Shown here piece after piece: positions 51,985-59,470 of a stretch of DNA of 64,000 bases (its first letter is position 1; each line of letters begins with the position of its first letter). Source of the DNA: Aporhodopirellula rubra. GTDB taxonomy: Bacteria; Planctomycetota; Planctomycetia; Pirellulales; Pirellulaceae. The stretch spans positions 124,001-188,000 of the forward strand of contig NZ_JACHXU010000013.1 in the NCBI RefSeq assembly GCF_014192335.1, given 5' to 3'. Both the position numbers and the translations under genes were made by a program. Below the pieces are notes generated by a model. The model did no database searches and was not told the DNA's origin. It was given only the letters and a program-made list of their open reading frames with translations.

Positions 51985-52749
51985 TTATTTCGGGCGTTCT
52001 TGACCGATCATGGCGATGCGGTGCGCCCGTTGGCTGGTGTCGACGGCGGACTGCAACAGCCAATCTCGCAGCCGATTTCCGGTGTGCGGCGAGCCCTTCG
52101 CGGTGTGCGCGGATTCGATCCGCGTCCGCGGCGTGTGGCAGACGATCGCCGTGCGGGCGTCGGTGGATGGCTGATTCTGGATGCATTTTTCAGCGGGCAT
52201 CGTTAATCGTTGGGACGATGAAACATCGGGTCGGCTGACCATGCGTGCGGTCAACAAACACGCCTGTACCTCATGAATTCCCAGTGCGTGATCGATCCGC
52301 CGCCACAGATCGGCATGTTGAACTTCGACCCGCCTGCCGAAGTGGTCCCACACGAAATCGCTACGCCGCCAACGTGGTAGCGAATCGGTCAGAGACCTGA
52401 TCAGATAGCGATTGTGGCTCAACAGTGTTACCCCAGATGGGCCGTCGATTGCTTCCAGTCCTCGTACCGCCGCCAGAAGCGTCAAGCGGTTGAGATCCCC
52501 CCGTTCGTGATCCTCGGCTTCGAGAATTGGATCTCCCCCGGCGGTTTCGATCGCGAATTGCCATCGTCCGTCGTCGAGCGTCGTGCTTTGTGCGGAAACA
52601 ACGAGCAATAAGGATGCCAAGTTCGGTACCGGCGAAACGGGTTCCGAACCCATCGACGGATTGAGTGCCTCGGCGACTGCCCGTTCGGCAAACGCGAGTC
52701 GATCGAGGGCGAGCGATTCGGACGACTTTCTGGTGGGGTATTCAATCAT
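51985..52749 (-). CDS. RNase H-fold protein without the catalytic carboxylates
   Basis: The product has 254 residues. The middle matches RNase HI in order: GDLNRLTLLAAVRGLEAI stands for R-T-T-N-N-R-M-E-L-x-A-x-I-x-A-L-E; SGVTLLSHNRYLIRSLTDSL for V-x-L-x-T-D-S-x-Y-V; and HADLWRRIDHAL for V-D-L-W-x-x-L-D. The residues that bind Mg in E. coli RNase HI are not kept: the Glu48 position is Thr and the Asp70 region reads S-H-N. The N-terminal Y-T-D-G-S motif is not found. It therefore probably binds nucleic acid without cutting, or is a relic. N-terminal 50 and C-terminal 90 residues are lineage-specific. The ATG at 52749 gives the whole domain. Confidence 0.7.
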   Translation of the reverse strand: MIEYPTRKSSESLALDRLAFAERAVAEALNPSMGSEPVSPVPNLASLLLVVSAQSTTLDDGRWQFAIETAGGDPILEAEDHERGDLNRLTLLAAVRGLEAIDGPSGVTLLSHNRYLIRSLTDSLPRWRRSDFVWDHFGRRVEVQHADLWRRIDHALGIHEVQACLLTARMVSRPDVSSSQRLTMPAEKCIQNQPSTDARTAIVCHTPRTRIESAHTAKGSPHTGNRLRDWLLQSAVDTSQRAHRIAMIGQERPK

Positions 52750-52817
52750 GGGAGGTTAGGGTCCGCCGAAGCGGAGGCATGCGAAAAGGAGCGTCGATTG
52801 GGGGAGGCAAATTTTCG

Positions 52818-52874
52818 GGCGACGGCCCGAGTCGCCCTGGTTGGTGGGAAGAACCAGAGTCTCGGGCCGTCGCC
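52818..52874. repeat. 57-bp hairpin element, REP/MITE-like
   Basis: A 14-bp perfect inverted repeat, GGCGACGGCCCGAG (52818-52831) / CTCGGGCCGTCGCC (52861-52874), encloses a second stem CTGGTT/AACCAG. Both flanking genes read away from it, so it is not a terminator. The compact two-stem shape resembles mobile REP-type elements. No second copy was seen in this window. Confidence 0.7.
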
Positions 52875-53011
52875 GGGGCGCGGCGTTCGCGGTGGTGTGG
52901 GAGGGAGGTCACGACCGTTTACGCGTTTTGTCGAGCGATTCGGCATGGAACAACTGACCAACCCGGGGCCGGTTGGTTGGCGATTGGCAACTCTCGGATC
53001 CATCGTGCCTA

Positions 53012-53131
53012 CTGACCGCCGCAGTCAGCGACCCGCTGCGATCAGCGGCCCAGTGCCAACGATCCAGTACGGTCAACGATCCACGTGCGTCAGACGACCC
53101 AATAGGAGATGAACCCAAAAGCGATGAACCC
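53012..53131. repeat. Degenerate 15-17-bp repeats
   Basis: About seven units end in GACCC, GGCCC, GATCC or GAACCC and begin with a GCGATCA-like core, drifting strongly from left to right. They look like an old tandem array in the AraC promoter region. Confidence 0.5.
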
Positions 53132-53563
53132 AGTGCGGTGCATCACTCGTGAGGCCTCAAACCCGATGCGGCGAGTAACTCGACAAGTGTTGGTTTCGAC
53201 AATCTTTGCCGGTCCACCAAAGCTGTCCTGATCGAAAACGTTCCCGCAAATTGCCATGGTGTCGGACAACCGGGACAACCCGCCCAAGCGGCAGAGTTTT
53301 CGAGCGGAGGTCGGATAATGCGGGCGGTCAATTCGACGGCGGCCAGATTTTGAGGTGTGAAATGCGAGCTGCGCGTTGGGCTAGAGGGCGTTTTACCTTG
53401 TTCGCCGGTTCGGTGACGGCATTGACGGGGCATCGGTGAAGCCTGTGCCGTTCACGATGTGGCGTCACCTGCGGCCCGCCGAGCGAGGCGGATCGAGGCG
53501 AATCGGGGCGGGTTGAGACGCTAGCGGGGTTGTTTCTCGCATGTGAATTCTTAACATCCAGGA

Positions 53564-54445
53564 ATGAATGAATCTCCCCGGGAACCGTCCACGTCGGAGC
53601 CGACGTTTGTCTCGCAACAGGTTTCCGGTGCCCGCCGTTATTACCTCGATCTGAATCCGTCGGAGGAGGTGGCGTTGACGGTGGCGTGTGGCGGCGTGGA
53701 GCGAATGACGCCCGAGTATGTCGTTTCGCGAACGCAGTTTCCGTTCTACGCGATCGAGATGGTGACCGAGGGGGCGGGCAAGCTCGAACTCGATGGCAAC
53801 ACATTCGCTCTGCAACCCGGTGTCGTGTTTGCCTATGGCCCTCGCACCCGCCATCGCATTTGGACGGACTCGATTCATCCGATGCGGAAGTACTACGTTG
53901 ATATCGCCGGGCAACAAACAGAGCGGCTGTTGGGCGAAGCCGGGTTGCTCGATGGGCGACCGCTGCGTGTGATCGCGTTGCACGAATTCGTCGAGATCTT
54001 TGAGAATCTCGACCGCGAAGCACGCAGCGACAGCGAATGGACGCCGGATGTTTGTCGTTCGCTCGCTGAGTTGTTGGTGCTCAAAATCCGGCAAAGGACC
54101 GTGGTCGAAGGGAAAGCAATGTCGCGGGCCTACGCCACGTACCGCCGGGTTCGCGACGAGATCGAGGAAAACTACATGGACCTGCGAACGGCTGAAGACG
54201 TTGCCGCGAAATGCGATTTGTCGCCGATTCATGTTTCGCGGCTGTTCAAACGGTTTGGCGGTGTGGGGGCGTATCAGTTTTTATTGCGTAAGAAAATGAA
54301 CCACGCCGCGGAACTGTTGATCGAGGAGCGACTCTTAGTAAAGGAGGTTGCCGATCGGTTAGGGTTTTCCGACGCGTTTCAATTTTCTCGAGCTTTCAAA
54401 CGCGTTTATGGGATCCCGCCGAAAGAACTCGTCAAAGTTCGCTAA
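53564..54445 (+). CDS. AraC-family transcriptional regulator with cupin sensor
   Basis: The product has 293 residues. The N-terminal cupin-like sensor (FYAIEMVTEGAGKLELDGNT; LQPGVVFAYGPRTRHRIW) probably binds a small ligand. The C-terminal AraC domain has two helix-turn-helix motifs: RTAEDVAAKCDLSPIHVSRL with FKRFGG, and LLVKEVADRLGFSDAFQFSR with AFKRVYGIPPKEL. The second is the family signature. It belongs to the one-component regulators that often control sugar or sulfated-polysaccharide genes in planctomycetes. It stands alone; the upstream repeats may include its operator. Confidence 0.93.
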   Translation: MNESPREPSTSEPTFVSQQVSGARRYYLDLNPSEEVALTVACGGVERMTPEYVVSRTQFPFYAIEMVTEGAGKLELDGNTFALQPGVVFAYGPRTRHRIWTDSIHPMRKYYVDIAGQQTERLLGEAGLLDGRPLRVIALHEFVEIFENLDREARSDSEWTPDVCRSLAELLVLKIRQRTVVEGKAMSRAYATYRRVRDEIEENYMDLRTAEDVAAKCDLSPIHVSRLFKRFGGVGAYQFLLRKKMNHAAELLIEERLLVKEVADRLGFSDAFQFSRAFKRVYGIPPKELVKVR

Positions 54446-54517
54446 AGGGATTCGTTTGAGGTGGAACATCTTTCCGCGACTTTGGCAATGGAGTCTCGAG
54501 GCGATGAGTAACGTGAA

Positions 54518-55066
54518 ATGAATTGGTGGCAACATCTGCGGAAGAAATGGGACGATTGGTGCGGTGACCATGAAATGGAAATGTCGATCCGCGGTCATTT
54601 GACGCGGAACGGATATTTCGGTCACACGGCGAAATTCGAAGCCGTGCGATTGGTCGCGGTGCAGCGTCCGGGTTGGTTGCAAGTTTATCGTTTTGAAGTG
54701 ACCGCTCGGGTGAACCCTGGGCACGTTTCAGCGGAGACTCGCGACGCGGACGCTTCTTCCACCGCGGCCGTTTCTTCCACATCGAGCAGCGTTGTCGAGG
54801 GGCGAAACATGAAGCGGCGTGACATGGAAGGACGTGACACGGGAGGACCTGATTTGGAAGGACCTGATTTGGAAGGACCTGGCGCGGAAGGGGCTGATCC
54901 AAAGGCCGAGTATCATCGTCTCTACGGTCTCGTCCGAGAAGACATTCGACAGAACCGCAGTAACGTGCGTGTTTTCGAAGCCGAATCGGAGCGTAAAGAA
55001 TTATTTGATCGTTGGAGCGACGGATTGATCTGTCTACGGGGAGCCAAAGGGCTGCTCAATTCGTAA
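54518..55066 (+). CDS. Hypothetical protein with repeat insertion
   Basis: The product has 182 residues. The N-terminal part, WWQHLRKKWDDWCGDHEMEM and IRGHLTRNGYFGHTAKFEAV, looks like a compact beta-rich domain with a Trp-rich start. The C-terminal part (YHRLYGLVREDIRQNRSNVR) is helical. Between them six 15-bp units code for a D-x-E-G-P-like stretch that interrupts the domain. The function is unknown; similar planctomycete proteins seem to lack the repeat, as far as I can judge by composition. It overlaps nothing; the M28 peptidase gene starts 47 bp later. Confidence 0.6.
   Translation: MNWWQHLRKKWDDWCGDHEMEMSIRGHLTRNGYFGHTAKFEAVRLVAVQRPGWLQVYRFEVTARVNPGHVSAETRDADASSTAAVSSTSSSVVEGRNMKRRDMEGRDTGGPDLEGPDLEGPGAEGADPKAEYHRLYGLVREDIRQNRSNVRVFEAESERKELFDRWSDGLICLRGAKGLLNS
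54806..54895 (+). repeat. 15-bp tandem repeat inside the hypothetical gene
   Basis: Six units of GAY-NTG-GAA-GGA-CCT type start at 54806, 54821, 54836, 54851, 54866 and 54881. The third and fourth full units are identical. The repeat keeps the frame. Confidence 0.85.
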
Positions 55067-55113
55067 ACTATCTCGTTCACGTTCCCGACACCCTCGTTTT
55101 CCATCCCGACAAA

Positions 55114-58100
55114 ATGCTGATCACTCGCTCGCCGTTCCTGGCAATCCCATCATTGATGCTCGCGTTTTCGCTCGTTGCGACAGGTGCGAGCGGTCTCGCC
55201 GACGACAACCCCGCCGCGTCGACGGAAAAGGCCGAGTCTACTGGTTCGGTTGAAACATCCGAGACGAAAGAAACGGATCTGCTGACCAACACGCGGAAGT
55301 TGACGTTCGAGGGACGCCGGGCAGGCGAAGGTTACTTCAGTGCCGACGGATCGAAGATGGTTTTCCAGAGCGAACGTGATCCGGCAAACCCGTTTTATCA
55401 AATCTATCTGACGGATCTCGAAACGGGCGATATCCGGCGAGTCAGTCCTGGGTTTGGAAAGACCACGTGTGCGTGGATTCACCCCGACGGCGAGCGAGTT
55501 TTGTTTGCCAGCACTCACGAGGACGCCGAGTCGAAGGCGAAGCAGCAAGAAGAGATCGACTTGCGCAATTCGGGAAAGCAACGCCGGTACAGTTGGGACT
55601 ACGACCCGAACTACGAAATCTACGCCGCGAAATTAGATGAGATCCAAGACGACACCACCGACGGACTGACACGTCTGACGAACGCGAAGGGCTATGACGC
55701 CGAGGGCAGTTACAGCCCGGACGGGACACAGATCGTATTTGCGTCCAACCGCGAGGCCTACTCTCGCGAATTGACGAAGCGTGAACAGGAACAGTTCGAT
55801 CGCGACCCGGCTTTCATGATTGATCTTTATCTCATGAACGCGGACGGATCGCCGTTGCCCGATGGCAGTCACGTGCGACGTTTAACCGATGAGCCGGGCT
55901 ATGACGGTGGACCGTTCTTTTCGCCCGACGGTACTCGAATTTGTTGGCGCCGGTTTGCACCCGACGGGGCAACCGCTGAGATCTTTACGATGAACGTCGA
56001 CGGGACTGACGTGCAACGTTTGACCAGTCTCAACGCGATGAGTTGGGCGCCGTATTTTCACCCCAGTGGTGATTACCTGATCTTCACGACTAACCGACAC
56101 GGGTTTGCGAATTTTGAATTGTATTTGGTTCGCGCTGACGGCCAAGGCGAACCGGTTCGAGTGACGACGACGCCGGGGTTCGACGGGTTGCCAGTTTTCT
56201 TGCCCGGTGGCGATCAATTGTCGTGGACGAGTAATCGACTGCTCAACGCAGACGGAACGCTCACGATGGAAGATGACGAGCCCAAACAAGGCACGTCGCA
56301 AATCTATCTCGCAGATTTTGACGACGAGAAAGCTCGTGCGTTGCTCGGTCTGGTGACCAGTCAAGACGATTCCGGAAGCGTGGACGAGGTCATGGCTCTC
56401 GAAAATGTGCGAGCGACTGCGCCGGAGTATCGGCCGAGTGACGTGATGCGTCACGTCGACTATTTGACGCGAGACGAATTGGCGGGCCGGATGACGGGGA
56501 CCGAGGGCGAACGCCGGGCGACTGCCTATGCGGCCGCGTATTTGGAGAGTCTTGGTTTCCGTGGGGCTGGCGACAACGGCTCGTTCTTTCAAACGTTTGA
56601 GTTCCCCGCGGGATCGTCGTTAGGAGAAAACAACCACGCGTTGATGACGTTGAATGAAAAGGCACAGTCCGACGAGGCGGGGGCGTCTGCGAATGATGTG
56701 TCTGCGAAGAAGGTCAGCGAACGCACGTTGGAGTTGTCGTCCGAATGGACGCCGCTGTCGTTTTCACAGACCGGAAAGATCGAACCGGCTGAAATCGTTT
56801 TCGCCGGTTATGGGTTGCAAATCCAAGGCGATGAGAATCACGAACAATACGACAGCTACGTGCATTTGGACGTGTTTGATAAATGGGTGATGGTGTTTCG
56901 CGACGTGCCGCAGGACATCACTCCGGAAACGCGTCAGTGGATGGCTCGCTATGGCTCGCCGCGTCGCAAGGCCACCATTGCTCGTGATTTAGGGGCCAGG
57001 GGCATTTTGTTTGTTTCTGGTCCGACCAGCAAAGTAAACCGTCAACTGATTCGGTTCGACCGCTCGGCGTCTCAGGCCGAAGTCAGCATCGCGGCCGTTT
57101 CGGTCAACAACGACATCGCCGCTCAAATCATCAGTCACGCGGGTGAAGATCTCGGCGAGTTGCAGAAGTCAATTGACGACGGTTCGTTGGCGATGGGGTT
57201 CGCAATTGAAGGCGTTACTCTCGGTGCCAATATCGAAGTCATTCGGCGAACCGGAACGGGCAGAAACGTGATCGCTCGTTTGCCAGCGGACGACGTTGAC
57301 ACGCCGGCGAAATACCCGTTCGTGATGGTGGGGGCTCACATTGACCACCTCGGTCGCGGCGGCAGCAGCAACTCGCTCGCTCGAGATGATGAGGAAGGCC
57401 TGATCCACTACGGCGCCGATGATAATGCCAGCGGTGTGGCGGCGATGTTGGAAATCGCTCAATCGGTCGCCTCGGAAAAGCGATCGGGAAAATTGAGAAT
57501 GAATCGAGATTTGTTGATCGCGGCATGGAGTGGCGAGGAGCTCGGCTTGTTCGGTTCGCAGTACTTTGTCGAGAACCTCGCGGCGTTGTATCCCGACGCA
57601 CCCGAGCCGATTGCGGATGAACAGGCGGCAGCGATGGCGACCGCACACGGGATGACTCCGGAGGCGACGTCGTTGTCACCAACGATCGGCGTGTATCTGA
57701 ATCTCGACATGATCGGCCGCTTGGACAAGAAGTTGATCATCCAAGGCATCGGTTCATCGCCGGGTTTCGAAGGGGAAGTCGGCCGCCGGAACGTGCCGGT
57801 CGGATTGCCCGTGCAGCTCGATCGCGCGAGCACCGGATTACCAACCGACGCGTCGGCGTTTGTTTCGCGTGGTGTGCCGATTCTGTCGGCGTTCACGGGG
57901 GCTCATGAGGACTATCACACGCCGCGTGATACCGCCGACAAACTGAATTATGACTCGGCTGCCAAAGTCGCGAGGTTGTTCGGGTTGCTGACTCGAGGAT
58001 TCTTGACATCCACGCAATTGCCTGCGTTTGAACTCAACGAGGGCGATGCCGGCAAGGAAACTCCTCGCGTCGCATTGCGGGCGTATCTCGGCACGATTCC

Positions 58101-58344
58101 GGATTACGCGGCTGGTGAGGTCAAAGGGCAACGACTCAGCGGCGTGACCGCGGGGGCGCCAGCGGCCGAGGGGGGGCTGCGTGGTGGCGACGTTGTCGTG
58201 AAAGTGGCCGGTCGAGTTGTCGAGGACATCAACGACTACACATACGCGATCGAGGCACTGAAGATCGGTGAGCCCGTGACGATCGAAGTGGTTCGAGAAG
58301 GAAAGACGTTGCAGTTTACGGTTACACCGGGATCTCGAGATTGA
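55114..58344 (+). CDS. Exported beta-propeller / M28 peptidase / PDZ fusion protein
   Basis: The product has 1076 residues. After a signal peptide (FLAIPSLMLAFSLVATGASG) come TolB/WD40-like blades (about 50-420), seen in GSYSPDGTQIVFASNREAYS and GPFFSPDGTRICWRRF. The M28 domain (about 440-970) has zinc ligands in VGAHIDHLGRG (His, about residue 740), YGADDNASGVAAMLE (Asp), AAWSGEELGLFGSQY (Glu-Glu) and AHEDYHTPRDTADKL (His). A PDZ domain (about 985-1076) with GAPAAEGGLRGGDVVVKVAG closes the protein. It should be an aminopeptidase of the envelope with a peptide-recognition module. The start at 55114 gives the signal peptide. The next gene follows directly. Confidence 0.9.
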   Translation: MLITRSPFLAIPSLMLAFSLVATGASGLADDNPAASTEKAESTGSVETSETKETDLLTNTRKLTFEGRRAGEGYFSADGSKMVFQSERDPANPFYQIYLTDLETGDIRRVSPGFGKTTCAWIHPDGERVLFASTHEDAESKAKQQEEIDLRNSGKQRRYSWDYDPNYEIYAAKLDEIQDDTTDGLTRLTNAKGYDAEGSYSPDGTQIVFASNREAYSRELTKREQEQFDRDPAFMIDLYLMNADGSPLPDGSHVRRLTDEPGYDGGPFFSPDGTRICWRRFAPDGATAEIFTMNVDGTDVQRLTSLNAMSWAPYFHPSGDYLIFTTNRHGFANFELYLVRADGQGEPVRVTTTPGFDGLPVFLPGGDQLSWTSNRLLNADGTLTMEDDEPKQGTSQIYLADFDDEKARALLGLVTSQDDSGSVDEVMALENVRATAPEYRPSDVMRHVDYLTRDELAGRMTGTEGERRATAYAAAYLESLGFRGAGDNGSFFQTFEFPAGSSLGENNHALMTLNEKAQSDEAGASANDVSAKKVSERTLELSSEWTPLSFSQTGKIEPAEIVFAGYGLQIQGDENHEQYDSYVHLDVFDKWVMVFRDVPQDITPETRQWMARYGSPRRKATIARDLGARGILFVSGPTSKVNRQLIRFDRSASQAEVSIAAVSVNNDIAAQIISHAGEDLGELQKSIDDGSLAMGFAIEGVTLGANIEVIRRTGTGRNVIARLPADDVDTPAKYPFVMVGAHIDHLGRGGSSNSLARDDEEGLIHYGADDNASGVAAMLEIAQSVASEKRSGKLRMNRDLLIAAWSGEELGLFGSQYFVENLAALYPDAPEPIADEQAAAMATAHGMTPEATSLSPTIGVYLNLDMIGRLDKKLIIQGIGSSPGFEGEVGRRNVPVGLPVQLDRASTGLPTDASAFVSRGVPILSAFTGAHEDYHTPRDTADKLNYDSAAKVARLFGLLTRGFLTSTQLPAFELNEGDAGKETPRVALRAYLGTIPDYAAGEVKGQRLSGVTAGAPAAEGGLRGGDVVVKVAGRVVEDINDYTYAIEALKIGEPVTIEVVREGKTLQFTVTPGSRD

Positions 58345-58352
58345 GCAGTTTC

Positions 58353-59213
58353 ATGCATGACCGATCGAAACAAAACCGAAGCTCCCGTCCGATTTGCGTT
58401 CGGGAGTCTTTCGGGAACGGTTTCGTTAGGGCCGTGACGATCGGGATGCTCGGGGTGGCCGGAATCTTGGGATGTTCGTGTTCGGCAGTGCAGGCCGACG
58501 AGAATCGAAAAGTCAATCGACACGGACAACACGAACTCGCGCTGGCAGATCTTCCCGAACCACCCGCTGATTTGAAACTGTTGATCACAAAAGGGAACAT
58601 CACATTTTTAATTGGTGGCGAACGCCCTTCGGTCGTCAATCCGAATCGGTCGACGTCGATACGCGGACGCAAGTTTGATGCGGAGACTCAGTTTCGTTTG
58701 AGCTATTCGTTCAAGAGTCGCTGTCGTTGGGGATGGGATGGGGCGCCGACGTCGCGTCGATTGGCGATCGATGTCGGATTCAATCGATTGCGGATCGAGG
58801 TTCGGCATTTGATGTGGTTTCTAAACATGCCCGATCGTGAAACGTTTTGGGAATCGCCATTAGTGCGTCACGAGTTTGACCACGTCCGATTGTCGAGCGA
58901 TCCGAGGGTGTCGTCGCAATTTGTTTCGGCCGTCCGAGAGCACGATCGGATCGAGTTGACGCGCGATGATAGCGAGGAATTGATTGCGGAGGCGAATCGT
59001 CGAGCGGGGCGGACTCAATATCAACGCGGCGGTCCGTTGAACACGCTCACCGGGGCGGACGCTCAGTCATGGCTGACCAAAATCGTGCAGGCCGAATTTG
59101 ACCGAATCGTTGAGTTGGTTGGCATCCGTTATCAGGAACTCGATCGGCAGACGGATCATGGGCGGTATGACGTCCCCGAAACCGGTGAATTACGTGAATG
59201 GTTGCAGCGTTAA
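58353..59213 (+). CDS. Lipoprotein with HExxH motif, candidate metallopeptidase
   Basis: The product has 286 residues. An N-terminal hydrophobic run ending in ILGC (a lipobox) suggests a lipoprotein. The segment LVRHEFDHVRLSSDPR contains H-E-F-D-H, the zinc-metallopeptidase H-E-x-x-H pattern; E-L-I-A-E-A-N further on could give the third ligand. The rest is mixed and has no known family. The start (ATG 58353) follows the stop of the M28 gene by eight bases, so both are likely one operon, which would put two envelope peptidases together. Catalytic activity is an inference from one motif. Confidence 0.65.
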   Translation: MHDRSKQNRSSRPICVRESFGNGFVRAVTIGMLGVAGILGCSCSAVQADENRKVNRHGQHELALADLPEPPADLKLLITKGNITFLIGGERPSVVNPNRSTSIRGRKFDAETQFRLSYSFKSRCRWGWDGAPTSRRLAIDVGFNRLRIEVRHLMWFLNMPDRETFWESPLVRHEFDHVRLSSDPRVSSQFVSAVREHDRIELTRDDSEELIAEANRRAGRTQYQRGGPLNTLTGADAQSWLTKIVQAEFDRIVELVGIRYQELDRQTDHGRYDVPETGELREWLQR

Positions 59214-59470
59214 GGGGGTGGTTTTTGTCCCCAATGACGCGAGCGGGGACGTGGAGAGTCGAGGGGCGGGATATTCGTCGCACATCGTTAATGGACGAAA
59301 CTTCAAGACGATGATGGGGTTGAAATGGACATATCCGGACCAGAAGACGGGTTTGGCATCGGTTGACCGCAGTTTTTGCTGGGGAAATGTGCCAAGTCGA
59401 TTAGACTGAACGCCCCGCTTTTTGGCCGGTTGTCCCGCATCGCACTCCTTTTCTCATTGCCAGCCGCGAA
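59214..59470. other. Intergenic region before the secretin N-domain gene
   Basis: This is 257 bp. A hairpin GTCCCC (59227-59232) / GGGGAC (59245-59250) has no T-run after it on the plus strand. No gene is supported. Confidence 0.4.

Larger units (their letters stand above)
52750..53563. other. Divergent intergenic region with hairpin element and degenerate repeats
   Basis: This is 814 bp between the RNase H-like gene and the AraC gene. No protein gene is supported. It contains a large hairpin (52818-52874) and a series of degenerate 15-17-bp repeats (53012-53131), each listed separately. The remainder is Gly/Arg-codon-like GC-rich sequence without other structure. Confidence 0.5.

Noticed and set aside
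53143-53433. Possible 96-residue minus-strand protein with Cys-x2-Cys
   Set aside because: The composition looks like antisense of GC-rich spacer, there is no ribosome-binding site and no recognisable domain.
59227-59250. GTCCCC/GGGGAC as a terminator after the HExxH lipoprotein gene
   Set aside because: No T-run follows on the plus strand, and no minus-strand gene would use it.
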